From positions 1 through 22,150 of IMG/VR virus record IMGVR_UViG_3300020152_000058: 22,150 nucleotides of DNA, one strand, 5' to 3'. Under the pieces are notes generated by a model, which was not told where the DNA came from, did not search any database, and saw only the letters and a list, made by a program, of their open reading frames with translations. Within the stretch, counting starts at the first letter, position 1; the number at the start of each line of letters is the position of its first letter. The position numbers and the translations under genes are program-made. Shown piece by piece: positions 5,643 through 12,903 of this stretch. The DNA is from a virus.

Positions 5643-5812
5643 GCGGCGTTCGCGTTGATATCGATCGGCTTCGCGAGTTGTGCGCGAAGAATCTCAACGC
5701 GCCCCAGATCGCGGGGCGCCTGGGAGTTTCAAAGGACGCTGTGTGGGCGGCATGCAAGAGGCACGGCATCGCTCTTGCTGCGGCTCCTCGCAGCGGAGGG
5801 CGGGCGTCATGA
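5639..5812 (+). CDS. Small HTH protein, 57 aa
   Basis: Begins with ATGA overlap on the P-like gene and ends with ATGA overlap on the next gene. Residues about 8-45 (IDRLRELCAKNLNAPQIAGR, LGVSKDAVWAACKRHGI) form a resolvase/homeodomain-type helix-turn-helix, with a short glycine/arginine tail. The next gene product has a similar HTH (VVAGDLGVTHTTVCRALRRH), so the two may be related. Probable DNA-binding protein, target unknown. Confidence 0.65.
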   Translation: MSGVRVDIDRLRELCAKNLNAPQIAGRLGVSKDAVWAACKRHGIALAAAPRSGGRAS

Positions 5813-6090
5813 TTCTCGTCACCTACACCTGCGAAGAATGCGTTCAGCCCTTTGACAGGCGCCCCAAAAAGAAGGGCTACCGATTCTGCTCGCCGAAGTG
5901 CGCCAACGCCCGGCAAACCAAGCTGACCGCTGAGAGTCTTCGGCCGTACGCGGAGAAGGGCTCGCGCACAAAGGTGGTTGCCGGCGATCTGGGCGTGACT
6001 CACACGACTGTCTGTCGTGCCCTTCGGAGGCATGGCCTGCATCGGCTCTGGTCATTGCGCAGGTTCAAGAAATGTGCGGTGGCGGCGTGA
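5809..6090 (+). CDS. Zinc-finger plus HTH small protein, 93 aa
   Basis: An N-terminal zinc site is visible: C8-x2-C11, then C27-x3-C31 in an FCSPKC context, followed by a helix-turn-helix at about 45-78 (YAEKGSRTKVVAGDLGVTHT, CRALRRHGLHRLW). Start ATG 5809 has GGAGGG upstream and overlaps the previous stop by ATGA; a frame from 5680 is antisense-like. Probable DNA-binding phage protein. Its two-module build differs from the preceding gene only by the added zinc finger. Confidence 0.65.
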   Translation: MILVTYTCEECVQPFDRRPKKKGYRFCSPKCANARQTKLTAESLRPYAEKGSRTKVVAGDLGVTHTTVCRALRRHGLHRLWSLRRFKKCAVAA

Positions 6091-6221
6091 AGCCTCGTTG
6101 GTGCTGGGATTGGAAGTGCAACTGGGCGTATCGCAGCACCGTCAACGCATTTGAGATTTGGATGCCGCCGCATTGTTTGATCCGTGCCGAGCGTGAACTG
6201 AGACACAGAGGTTTCACATGA
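6087..6221 (+). CDS. Tiny Trp/Cys-rich protein, 44 aa
   Basis: Starts at GTG 6087 overlapping the previous stop (GTGA), and ends at TGA 6219-6221 overlapping the next start (ATGA). An in-frame ATG at 6072 with AGG eight bases upstream is the alternative (49 aa). The N-terminus PRWCWDWKCNWAYR has four tryptophans and two cysteines; the rest is basic and helical. The coupled position on both sides supports it being translated. No family recognised. Confidence 0.5.
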   Translation: MKPRWCWDWKCNWAYRSTVNAFEIWMPPHCLIRAERELRHRGFT

Positions 6222-6403
6222 AACATTTGCGCAGTAGCAGGGCGTCGTTCCTCACGAAGAAATATTCGGGCGCGCGGTACGTCGAACGATCTGGAATCGG
6301 CACGCGGTTGCTTTCGCAAGAAGAGATCGAACGATTGCAGGCCGGCGTCGAGCAGGCGCGACAAGGTCCGCCGCAGCCAATCAGGCTTGAGGTTCCGGCA
6401 TGA
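6218..6403 (+). CDS. Small basic protein, 61 aa
   Basis: ATG 6218 follows AGAGG by six bases and overlaps the previous stop; its own stop overlaps the next start (ATGA 6400-6403). The protein is basic at its N-terminus and has one helix (LSQEEIERLQAGVEQARQG, about 32-50). No family recognised. Confidence 0.6.
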   Translation: MKHLRSSRASFLTKKYSGARYVERSGIGTRLLSQEEIERLQAGVEQARQGPPQPIRLEVPA

Positions 6404-6615
6404 CCTTTCAAATCGGCGACCACTGCACGCTCAGGTACAGCGCTCGCTATCCGCAGTACTCGTTTCTTCCCTGCGTCGTTACTGGCGGGCTGGAAGAGCG
6501 CGACATCTACGACGACTACGGCGAGTGGATCGGGAAGCGTTTGGGATATCAAGTCAGCGCGAACGGCGAGCAAGTGTGTGCACCGCCTGAAATGCTGGTG
6601 CCGAGGGGTTACTGA
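6400..6615 (+). CDS. Small hypothetical protein, 71 aa
   Basis: Coupled by ATGA to the gene before it and by TGATG to the next. The sequence is aromatic- and beta-rich (FQIGDHCTLRYSARYPQYSF, IYDDYGEWIGKRLGYQVSAN), suggesting a small beta-barrel of SH3-like type. No family recognised and no catalytic motif visible. Confidence 0.6.
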   Translation: MTFQIGDHCTLRYSARYPQYSFLPCVVTGGLEERDIYDDYGEWIGKRLGYQVSANGEQVCAPPEMLVPRGY

Positions 6616-6734
6616 TGAGCGCGCAGGGCACGACAAAGGAGTATGACATTTGGCTTTGTGGAGCCATCGGCCTCTATGTGTTCAACCTCGTCGGCTGGCT
6701 TGGTTACTTCATCTGGAAGGTTGTCTATGGCTGA
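6615..6734 (+). CDS. Single-pass small membrane protein, 39 aa
   Basis: ATG 6615 shares a base with the previous stop (TGATG). A short polar head (MSAQGTTKEYD) is followed by one hydrophobic segment (about 12-35: IWLCGAIGLYVFNLVGWLGY). It overlaps the next gene by eight bases. A holin is possible by shape, but its place in the early operon makes this doubtful; role unknown. Confidence 0.5.
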   Translation: MSAQGTTKEYDIWLCGAIGLYVFNLVGWLGYFIWKVVYG

Positions 6735-7029
6735 GCAGGGTTTCAGTCCATTGGTGCGATGGGTGAAGTCCTCCCCCGAGGTCACTCGTTGGTATCTGCG
6801 CGAGACGCTGAAGGTCGATACGTCAGAACTCATCTGGGCACGGATGGAGGCAGCTAGGGTATCGAAAGCGGAGCTTGCAAAGCGCCTTGGTTGCAGCAAG
6901 GCGCATGTCACGCAGCTCCTGAACGGGTCGCGCAACATGACGTTGCAAACACTTCAGGACATCGCGATCGCGCTTGGATGTCGCGCCGATGTGCGACTGG
7001 TGAAACTCCCAAGAAAGGGAAGGCAATGA
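6727..7029 (+). CDS. XRE-family HTH protein, 100 aa
   Basis: A clear XRE helix-turn-helix lies at about 45-70 (VSKAELAKRLGCSKAHVTQL, then NGSRNMTLQTLQDIA). A distinct N-terminal helix (about 8-40) precedes it. This build resembles antitoxins of the HigA type and orphan phage regulators. No toxin frame lies beside it. ATG 6727 is preferred over a longer frame from 6643 that duplicates the coding of the membrane gene. Probable transcription regulator. Confidence 0.75.
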   Translation: MAEQGFSPLVRWVKSSPEVTRWYLRETLKVDTSELIWARMEAARVSKAELAKRLGCSKAHVTQLLNGSRNMTLQTLQDIAIALGCRADVRLVKLPRKGRQ

Positions 7030-7220
7030 GCGACGATCGCGTTGTATATCTGGCTTTCAAAAACGACAACGTGCAACCGGATGGAATCACCGTTCAGTCA
7101 TGTACGTGGTGCCAGAACAAGACTTTTGTTGTCGTCTGCCAGGGGGAGGGATTCCCTATGCTGAAATGCTCGGTCTGTGGGAACAACATCGGCAAGTTTG
7201 GATGGGCGCATGATGAGTGA
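7026..7220 (+). CDS. Zinc-ribbon small protein, 64 aa
   Basis: ATGA overlap with the previous stop. Two Cys pairs (C26-x2-C29 and C48-x2-C51) separated by beta-type sequence give a zinc ribbon. Such small ribbons are common in phage early regions and often bind nucleic acid or a partner protein. No specific function recognised. Confidence 0.6.
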   Translation: MSDDRVVYLAFKNDNVQPDGITVQSCTWCQNKTFVVVCQGEGFPMLKCSVCGNNIGKFGWAHDE

Positions 7221-7434
7221 TCAACTCCCGTCGAAGGAGCGAATCAAAGCCATCCTGACCGAATGGCGCCGATACGGGCTGAGCGACGAGTGGCTGACGA
7301 ATCGGCTAGTCGATGTGGCGCAGGATGAAAACAAGCTGGCCGGATGTCAGTGCAAGGGCCATCCCACGAACTGCTACAACCATCCGCACGACTGTGGATG
7401 TACAGCGCAACCTCCGGGAGATGGGCAGGGATGA
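7213..7434 (+). CDS. Small Cys/His-rich protein, 73 aa
   Basis: Two adjacent starts are possible (ATG 7210 or 7213), overlapping the previous gene. An N-terminal helical half (KERIKAILTEWRRYGLSDEW) is followed by a dense metal-type cluster: C45, C47, H50, C54, H57, H59, C61, C63. This could hold one or two zinc ions. No family recognised. The stop overlaps the nuclease start (ATGA 7431-7434). Confidence 0.55.
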   Translation: MSDQLPSKERIKAILTEWRRYGLSDEWLTNRLVDVAQDENKLAGCQCKGHPTNCYNHPHDCGCTAQPPGDGQG

Positions 7435-7739
7435 GCAACCTTGCCGACACGCTCTCCTTGCAGCTGCGCGCCGCGAAGATCCCACACATTCGTGAGCCTC
7501 AGTTGGTGCCGGGCCGGAAGTTCCAGACGGACATATTCATCCCTCCGCATCTGGTGATCGAGTGCGATGGCGGAACCTGGAGCGGTGGTCGTCACGTGCG
7601 CGGCCAGGGCGTCGAGGATGACTGCACGAAGCAGAACATGCTCGTAACGCTGGGCTACCGCCCCATGCGAGTAACGAGCAAGCAGATCAAAGACGGCCGG
7701 GCATTGCAGTGGATCGAGCAGGCGATGAGGGTTGCATGA
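7431..7739 (+). CDS. PD-(D/E)XK nuclease-like (VSR/DUF559-type) protein, 102 aa
   Basis: The core motif is seen at D34 (KFQTDIF) and E44-C-D46 (LVIECDGGTW), followed by SGGRHVRGQG and the C-terminal ALQWIEQAM helix. This pattern is shared by VSR- and DUF559-like single-domain nucleases and by small phage proteins often annotated as endonucleases. At about 100 aa it is a single catalytic domain with no DNA-recognition domain. Coupled on both sides by ATGA overlaps. A role in recombination, DNA degradation or resolution is possible; no direct evidence for one. Confidence 0.7.
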   Translation: MSNLADTLSLQLRAAKIPHIREPQLVPGRKFQTDIFIPPHLVIECDGGTWSGGRHVRGQGVEDDCTKQNMLVTLGYRPMRVTSKQIKDGRALQWIEQAMRVA

Positions 7740-8191
7740 ACGCAGTAGCAGCTACGGACTATGACTGGCGTGTTGTCGACTCCATGCTGTGGCAGTGGGG
7801 GCACTGGATCGAGAACCATGCCGAGCAGGCCAGCTATCCAAGCCGGGCTGCAATCGCCGGTGTGATCGACGTGCAAAACCAGTTCAGCTGGTTTCGGGTG
7901 AGGCAGTTCACGGCGAAGGGACACGGCAATCTGATCTTCGGCGGTCACCGCATCTTGTGCCAGGACATGCCCGAGCGGGTCCGGGCAACGAACCTCATGG
8001 TCAATAGGCTATCGGATGAGCAATACGATGCCGTGTTGGCTCAGTATGGGTTGGTGCTGCGACCTGATGGCTTGAGGTTCACCAAAGAGCAAAAGGCCAA
8101 CGCATTGGATATTTCGGTGGAGGCGTTCGAAAGGCGCCTGCGTCGAGCTCGTGAACGCCTGGTAGAAATACTTGCGAATGCGGCGGGCTAG
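7736..8191 (+). CDS. Q-like late-gene regulator candidate, 151 aa
   Basis: Start overlaps the nuclease stop (ATGA 7736-7739). The N-terminal part (10-60) is tryptophan-rich (DYDWRVVDSMLWQWGHWIEN). The C-terminal part (90-150: RLSDEQYDAVLAQYGLVL, FTKEQKANALDISVEAFERR, LRRARERLVEILA) is a sigma-region-4-like helix-turn-helix. This fits some small phage antitermination proteins of the Q type. It is the last early gene, and a promoter candidate and terminator lie immediately downstream, as in lambda pR'-tR'. A plain late activator is the alternative. Confidence 0.6.
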   Translation: MNAVAATDYDWRVVDSMLWQWGHWIENHAEQASYPSRAAIAGVIDVQNQFSWFRVRQFTAKGHGNLIFGGHRILCQDMPERVRATNLMVNRLSDEQYDAVLAQYGLVLRPDGLRFTKEQKANALDISVEAFERRLRRARERLVEILANAAG

Positions 8192-8200
8192 GTATATGTT
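8172..8200 (+). promoter_or_regulatory. Candidate late promoter (pR'-like)
   Basis: TTGCGA (8172-8177) and TATGTT (8195-8200) are spaced by 17 bases, four of six matches each to sigma-70 consensus. The promoter overlaps the end of the Q-like gene. Transcripts would start near 8207 and meet the terminator at 8228-8256 within about 25-50 bases. Not proven. Confidence 0.4.
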
Positions 8201-8227
8201 TTAGAGCACTGGTCAAAGTTATCCCCG

Positions 8228-8256
8228 AACCCCGCCCCCGAGCGGGGTTTTTGTTT
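8228..8256 (+). terminator. Rho-independent terminator before the late genes
   Basis: AACCCCGC (8228-8235) and GCGGGGTT (8242-8249) form an 8-bp stem with a 6-base loop, followed by a T-rich run (8248-8256). It separates the early operon from all rightward late genes. Readthrough would be needed unless another promoter exists in 8257-8342; none is clear there. Confidence 0.9.
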
Positions 8257-8342
8257 TCTGGCCGCTCCCGCCCGTCACTACGACACACGTTGCACATTGA
8301 GTTGCACGAGGCGGACATAGCGGCCGCCCTATTCGGAGCGTT

Positions 8343-8915
8343 ATGCGTAACCCAATCAACCGCGGTGTGATGGTGGTAGGGCTGTGCATGATTGTTGCTG
8401 CCGTGACGATGGCGGCCGAGTCCAATGTTTATTGGCGCGCCGACCTGCATCAGGGCACATCGATCATTGCCTATGGCCAGGGCGCCACGGCTGAAGCAGC
8501 TCTGCAGGACTGCTACCGGCTCCAGGCGATCACCCGGGCGATGACTGCCGCCGAGACTCGCAAGAATGCTGTTGCCGCAGTTACGACGAGCGCCGTTCGC
8601 TGGTGTAACAACGAGAGACGGTATGCAACGGTCAAGCCGGATCCGCCGGATCCGATCAGGGAGGCGGTTCTCTCGTGGACGCCGCCGACCACGAACACGG
8701 ACGACACGTTGCTGACCAACTTGGCGGGCTTCCGCATCAGCTACGGTGCGAGCGCAACGGCGCTGACGCAGACCATCCAGGTGGCCAACCCTGGCGCCAG
8801 TTCATACACCGTGCCGAATCTCGCGCCAGGCACATGGCATTTCACGGTTCGCGCGTACACGAGCAACGGCACGGAGAGCGCGCAGTCGAACGTAGCTTCG
8901 AAGGTCGTGATGTGA
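8343..8915 (+). CDS. Exported fibronectin type III protein, 190 aa
   Basis: N-terminal Sec-type signal: basic start (MRNPINR), hydrophobic core (VMVVGLCMIVAAVTMA), likely cleavage after residue 24 or 25 (MAA). A mature region with two cysteines (C57, C88), possibly a disulfide, is followed by a proline hinge (99-103) and a fibronectin III-like domain at about 107-190 (LSWTPPTTNTDD, FRISYGAS, YTVPNLAPGTWHFTVRAYTS). First gene of the late run; GGAG lies close before ATG 8343. It overlaps the next start as GTGA. Probably acts in the periplasm or at the cell or virion surface. Confidence 0.7.
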   Translation: MRNPINRGVMVVGLCMIVAAVTMAAESNVYWRADLHQGTSIIAYGQGATAEAALQDCYRLQAITRAMTAAETRKNAVAAVTTSAVRWCNNERRYATVKPDPPDPIREAVLSWTPPTTNTDDTLLTNLAGFRISYGASATALTQTIQVANPGASSYTVPNLAPGTWHFTVRAYTSNGTESAQSNVASKVVM

Positions 8916-9187
8916 CGGGCCAGCCCGGCAGACTCCTGACTGCCGAGCAGTCGGTGAGGCTCGCGATGGTGGACAGCATCGAGCGCGAGAAGATGATTGC
9001 GCTCATCGTTGCTGGACTCCAGGACACGGCCAGATTTGGTCACGGCCGTCCTGGTGGCGCCTGTCCGTATGCGTACTACTCGCAGCCGATTCAGCCGGCC
9101 AAGCGCGTACCCACAAACGCCAGCGCCATGACGCCCACGAGGGCGACGCTCCAGGGCTTGAGCGACGCCGGTGGCAGTCGTTTCTGA
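8912..9187 (+). CDS. Hypothetical protein, 91 aa, overlapping the acyltransferase 3' end
   Basis: GTG 8912 overlaps the previous stop (GTGA). The N-terminal half is helical (LLTAEQSVRLAMVDSIEREK, MIALIVAGLQDTARFGHG) and looks like a real protein. The last about 32 residues are antisense to the end of the acyltransferase gene (9091-9187) and look less natural. One explanation is that insertion of the acyltransferase gene replaced the original end of this frame. No family recognised. Confidence 0.45.
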   Translation: MTGQPGRLLTAEQSVRLAMVDSIEREKMIALIVAGLQDTARFGHGRPGGACPYAYYSQPIQPAKRVPTNASAMTPTRATLQGLSDAGGSRF

Positions 9188-10146
9188 TAGCGAGCCCGGA
9201 TCCAGTCTATTGACGGCGTTTCGGCGAGACGGTGCAGGCCATAGGCCAGCAGAATGCTTCCGGTCGCCGCGATCAGAACCGCAGTGACAGCGTGCACCCC
9301 GGCGCTCTCGGCGCGGATCATGAACGTGTACGACAGGTACTCGTGCAGCAGGTATAGCGGGTAGCTGATCGCCCCGAGCCATACAACCGGCTTGGACGCG
9401 AGCGGCCGGAATGATCCGGTAGCACCGACCCACATGATTCCGAGCACGGCGACCGCCCAGAGGACGTGCAGCGTGCCTTCGTCGATGGCGATATCGGCGA
9501 TAGAGAGCGCGGCGATTGCCGGCCACCATCGATGGTCCTCTAGCTTGTTGACGGCAACGTAGACGGCGATCCCGAGCCCGAACCAGGGAATGAAGCTGAG
9601 CAGGCCGAGCTGAGTAACGACCCAGGGAGTTGGCAGAAACTTCGACGCGACGCTCACGAGCAGCCAGGCGCCCAGCACGAGGAACGGCCGGCGCAGCAGG
9701 CCCAAGGTCCACGCAAGAAACATCAGGACGTAGAAGATCAGCTCGACCTTGAGGCTCCAGTAGGCGCCGTTGACGGACTCGACGCGGAACAGTTCGTGGA
9801 ACATCGCGAAGTTCCACAGGACCTGTTTCAGGCTGACCTCGTGGCCCTTGAGAGGCACGAGCGCCAGGATCAGAGCTGTGAGGAGCATCGCGCACCAGTA
9901 CGTCGGATACAGCCGGCTGAACCGGCCGACGACGAAATCGAGCGGCGCCTTGAGATTTCGGAGCGTCAACAAGATCACGAAGCCGCTGATGGCGAAAAAC
10001 AGCTGCACGCCCAGGCCCCCGAAAGGAAGGCTGATCGGCAGTTCGCTGGTATGGCCATAGAGCTGGTCGTAACGCGTCGTGAGGTGAAAGGACATCACGA
10101 GCAGTGCGGCAATGCCGCGCAGTCCATCGATCTGCGTTATTCGCAT
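9091..10146 (-). CDS. Acyltransferase family 3 membrane protein (O-antigen/envelope acylation), 351 aa
   Basis: Signature of the acyltransferase-3 (OafA/YrhL) family: DGLRGIAALLVMSFH at residues 7-21 with the key histidine H21, GGLGVQLFFAISGFVIL at 43-59, and GRFSRLYPTYW at 74-84. About ten hydrophobic segments run through the protein, as expected for an inner-membrane enzyme passing acyl (usually acetyl) groups to surface polysaccharide. The length of 351 aa fits the membrane domain alone, without the SGNH domain of larger members. It is leftward inside a rightward late block, with AAGGA upstream of ATG 10146, and so is likely a moron expressed in the lysogen that changes O-antigen and blocks superinfection. 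Confidence 0.9.
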   Translation of the reverse strand: MRITQIDGLRGIAALLVMSFHLTTRYDQLYGHTSELPISLPFGGLGVQLFFAISGFVILLTLRNLKAPLDFVVGRFSRLYPTYWCAMLLTALILALVPLKGHEVSLKQVLWNFAMFHELFRVESVNGAYWSLKVELIFYVLMFLAWTLGLLRRPFLVLGAWLLVSVASKFLPTPWVVTQLGLLSFIPWFGLGIAVYVAVNKLEDHRWWPAIAALSIADIAIDEGTLHVLWAVAVLGIMWVGATGSFRPLASKPVVWLGAISYPLYLLHEYLSYTFMIRAESAGVHAVTAVLIAATGSILLAYGLHRLAETPSIDWIRARYQKRLPPASLKPWSVALVGVMALAFVGTRLAG

Positions 10147-10193
10147 GGTTATTTGTTTCCTTGTTCCCTGTTACAGGACTTCCCCGCAAGCCG

Positions 10194-10199
10194 ATATTA
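10194..10199 (-). promoter_or_regulatory. Possible -10 box of the acyltransferase promoter
   Basis: TAATAT on the minus strand, about 48 bases before the acyltransferase start, in the 78-base divergent gap 10147-10224. No good -35 is seen at the normal distance, although the T-rich stretch near 10208-10215 could serve. CTGTAACAG, a small palindrome (10169-10177), lies between it and the gene. Confidence 0.3.
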
Positions 10200-10224
10200 G
10201 CCCGGCACCAAACAAAAAATTGAG

Positions 10225-11415
10225 ATGAAGTTCCATAAAACCGCTGTTTTTCTGCTGTCGATATTTCTAACAGCGGCGGCTTGTGCGGGCGTCGTTCTCA
10301 CGACCGGGACGACTTCGTCGGTCGATGCGGTTCCCAACGCGTTCACGTTCACCGATCAGTCCGACGTTGCGACCTCAAGCACGATCACGAGCGCCGCCGT
10401 CACGATCAGCGGCATCGCGACCTCGATTACCTGCTCGGCGACGGGCGGGACGATCGACAAGAACAGCGGCGGCAGCTTTGCGAGCTCGCAGTCCGTCGCA
10501 AACAACGACACGATTCGGGCGCAGCACACCTCCAGCGCTTCGAACTCGACCGCGGTCAATACCGTCGTCGACTGCAACGGCGTCAGCGACACGTTCACGT
10601 CCACCACCGAGGCGGGCGGTGCGTCGGGTGTGTTCTTCGAGCCGGACGTGGATGCAGCGGCCACGATCCTGTCCATGTTCGATGGCTGGAACGGCGATGG
10701 CCTTGCGCCAACGCTCGTTACCGATGTCGCTCGCCCAGGTCACACCCAATCGATCCGGCTGACGTACACAGCCGATGAGGATGGCTATGACCTCATTCTG
10801 GAAGGGGAGAGCATCGGCGGGCAGATGCCTGCGACAACCTCCTTGTTTGTTCGGAGTTACGAGCGATTCGAGGGGCCATGGGAGGGCAACTGGCCTCAGG
10901 GTCTGAAGACCCTACGAATCTTTTCATCAGCAAACCTGATCGGCTGTCAGGACGCGCCGAACAACTACGCATATGTCTCGGAAAAGATCATCTATCCGGG
11001 CTACGACACTTCGCCCGATCCGCGGCTAGAGGACTACGTCACCTCGGGCAGTTGGGCGTATTGCGATCCGGTTGGTGGCCGGCCCGAGATCGAAGCGACC
11101 TACACAGCCGGCCAAGTCTTTGACAACTCGCTGCCGTACATCCGCACGGGTCATTGGTACAAGTGGGAACGCTGGTACGTAATGAACTCCGCGCCAGGCG
11201 CGGCGGATGGGGTGATGCAAATCTGGATCGATGACGAACTGGTCTTGAATCGTACCAACGTCGTTTATCGGTCGAGCTCGCCGAGCATCGTAGGCACGCA
11301 TTGGCAGAGCATGTGGTGGGGTGGGAATTTCTCGAACACGGGCACATTCAACGCGCCCTCGACGCTATATCGATACATCTCCGATCCGTACGCATCGACG
11401 ACGCTGGACCGCTAA
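10225..11415 (+). CDS. Exported Ig-like plus concanavalin-like (lectin/lyase-fold) protein, 396 aa
   Basis: Signal peptide at about 1-22 (MKFHK, then AVFLLSIFLTAAACA). The region about 25-128 is a Ser/Thr-rich Ig-like fold (FTFTDQSD, VTISGIATSITCSATGG, NNDTIRAQHTS). A GG hinge precedes a C-terminal domain (about 135-396) with the look of a concanavalin-like jelly roll: SIRLTYTADEDGY, HWYKWERWYVMN, VMQIWIDDELVLNRTNVVYR, HWQSMWWGGNF. Such folds occur in polysaccharide lyases and carbohydrate-binding proteins; no catalytic set is evident. Divergent from the acyltransferase, with the stop sharing a base with the next start (TAATG). Likely binds or trims surface glycan. Confidence 0.65.
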   Translation: MKFHKTAVFLLSIFLTAAACAGVVLTTGTTSSVDAVPNAFTFTDQSDVATSSTITSAAVTISGIATSITCSATGGTIDKNSGGSFASSQSVANNDTIRAQHTSSASNSTAVNTVVDCNGVSDTFTSTTEAGGASGVFFEPDVDAAATILSMFDGWNGDGLAPTLVTDVARPGHTQSIRLTYTADEDGYDLILEGESIGGQMPATTSLFVRSYERFEGPWEGNWPQGLKTLRIFSSANLIGCQDAPNNYAYVSEKIIYPGYDTSPDPRLEDYVTSGSWAYCDPVGGRPEIEATYTAGQVFDNSLPYIRTGHWYKWERWYVMNSAPGAADGVMQIWIDDELVLNRTNVVYRSSSPSIVGTHWQSMWWGGNFSNTGTFNAPSTLYRYISDPYASTTLDR

Positions 11416-12104
11416 TGCAGTACTTCAAACAGATCGCCGCGGCACTGGTGCTCTCGCTGATTGTCTGCGCGAGCGCCAGTGCGACGACGGCAACCGGCGA
11501 GTTTGCTTTCAACTTTGCCACGCAAGGTAACGAGAACCCGTTCGTCGATGCGAGTTTCACGGATCGGCTGGCAAGCGATGCGCAGATCAGTGGTGGCTTG
11601 CTGACTCAGGTGGGCTTCGCGCATTACCTCGTCGCATACACCGGCGGCACATACGACGGCGGGTCAATCACCGCATCCGTAGAGGTGGATGCAACCGCGG
11701 TGGACGATGAGGTTCTGGTCGGTGCGCTGGACGAGAACGGCGATGGCTTCATGCTGGAGATCAGCCCGACAGCCGTCTTTGTGCTGGTCTACACCGCGTA
11801 CGCCGTTGTCGATAGCGTCGGCACCGCATCGATCACATTCACTGCGGACGACTTGTTTGAATTCACCCTAACCAAGGGCTCGCCGAACACGTACAGCGCC
11901 ACTCAGAACGGCACGCCCATCACGCTATCGCAGTCCAGTGAGGCTAAAACGCTGGGCACGATGGAGGCGGTGTGGGGTTTCAATGTCGGCAACGCGGGGC
12001 TCGGCACGATCCAGTCGCTGGCCGTGGTGGATGGGTTGAGTGTCGGCGGTGGCGGCGGTTCGGCTGCCGCTCGCGCTGTGCATCACAAACGGCTGAGGAA
12101 TTGA
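11415..12104 (+). CDS. Exported hypothetical beta-rich protein, 229 aa
   Basis: ATG 11415 overlaps the previous stop (TAATG). Signal peptide at about 1-23 (QIAAALVLSLIVCASASA). The mature part is beta-rich and low in lysine (TATGEFAFNFATQG, SITASVEVDATAVDDEVLVG, FTADDLFEFTLTKGSP, AVWGFNVGN), with the look of a jelly-roll or laminin-G-like domain. It ends in a glycine run and a basic tail (AAARAVHHKRLRN). Similarity in layout to the lectin-like protein upstream suggests a surface or virion-surface role. No named family. Confidence 0.6.
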   Translation: MQYFKQIAAALVLSLIVCASASATTATGEFAFNFATQGNENPFVDASFTDRLASDAQISGGLLTQVGFAHYLVAYTGGTYDGGSITASVEVDATAVDDEVLVGALDENGDGFMLEISPTAVFVLVYTAYAVVDSVGTASITFTADDLFEFTLTKGSPNTYSATQNGTPITLSQSSEAKTLGTMEAVWGFNVGNAGLGTIQSLAVVDGLSVGGGGGSAAARAVHHKRLRN

Positions 12105-12105
12105 G

Positions 12106-12903
12106 ATGATCCGAAAGAATAGCGTTCTTCGCCGGCCGTTCTATCGTGCCCAATGGGCCGTCCTCTGCCTGCTGTCGCTACTCGCTGCGGTACCGACACA
12201 TGCAGATTGCGTGCTCCGTCAGAGCGATGCAGTCGAGCTTCCTCTGGGTCAATTCGTCGACGCGACGGACGGAGTCACCGCCGAAACGGGATTGACCATC
12301 AGTCAGGCGGATGTTCAGTTGAAGAAATGCGCCGCCGCTGGCGATTGCGGGGCGATGGCTCAAAAGAGCGATACGAGCGCCTGCGCCCACGATGCGCTAG
12401 GCGTGTATGAGTGCGACCTCAACGCCACCGATACCGACACGGTCGGAACATTGTTCATCTACGTCAACGAATCCGGCGCACTCACCGAGCGCGCGGTGTG
12501 CCAGGTTGTCGAGGAGGCTGTCTTCGATGCGTGCTGTGCTGGCAGTTCCGCGCCGCTGACGGCTGCGGGTGTGTGGTCGAACGGCACGCGCTCGCTAACC
12601 GAGCTCGACGAAGACAATACGACTATCGACATCAATGGCACGGCCACGGGTGCTGCGGCCTCTGTTGCGGGCACGGTCAATGGCCTGACAGCAACGGCTC
12701 AAGGGAACGTTCGGGATGCGCTCGGCATGAGTGCGGCAAACCTCGATACGCAGCTGTCTGGCCTGGATACGCTGCTCGACACCATCGCGGCGTACATCGA
12801 CACCGAAATTCAGACGCTGCTGAACGGCGTCGACATTGAGAGCATCAACGATGTGGCCATCACCGGAGATGGCTCTGGCACGCCGTTCACCGTCTCGCCC
12901 TAA
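12106..12903 (+). CDS. Exported virion-type protein, 265 aa
   Basis: N-terminal signal about 1-33 (basic MIRKNSVLRRPFYR, core WAVLCLLSLLAAVPTHA). The mature part starts with a beta domain (LRQSDAVELPLGQFVDATDG, LTISQADVQLKKCAAAGDCG, ALGVYECDLNATDTD, VGTLFIYVNESGAL) like those in tail or neck proteins of siphophages that bind near LPLG-type segments. A C-terminal helical segment follows (DTQLSGLDTLLDTIAAYIDT). Cysteines are frequent (eight or more), fitting disulfides in the periplasm. Stop abuts the next start. A signal peptide on such a domain is unusual. Confidence 0.6.
   Translation: MIRKNSVLRRPFYRAQWAVLCLLSLLAAVPTHADCVLRQSDAVELPLGQFVDATDGVTAETGLTISQADVQLKKCAAAGDCGAMAQKSDTSACAHDALGVYECDLNATDTDTVGTLFIYVNESGALTERAVCQVVEEAVFDACCAGSSAPLTAAGVWSNGTRSLTELDEDNTTIDINGTATGAAASVAGTVNGLTATAQGNVRDALGMSAANLDTQLSGLDTLLDTIAAYIDTEIQTLLNGVDIESINDVAITGDGSGTPFTVSP

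Noticed and set aside
6727-7029. HigBA-type toxin-antitoxin pair
   Set aside because: The XRE protein resembles HigA, but neither neighbour resembles a HigB toxin: one is a 39-aa membrane peptide and the other a zinc ribbon.
8741-10189. Leftward 482-residue frame overlapping the acyltransferase
   Set aside because: Same strand, shifted frame; arginine-rich shadow of the clear acyltransferase gene.
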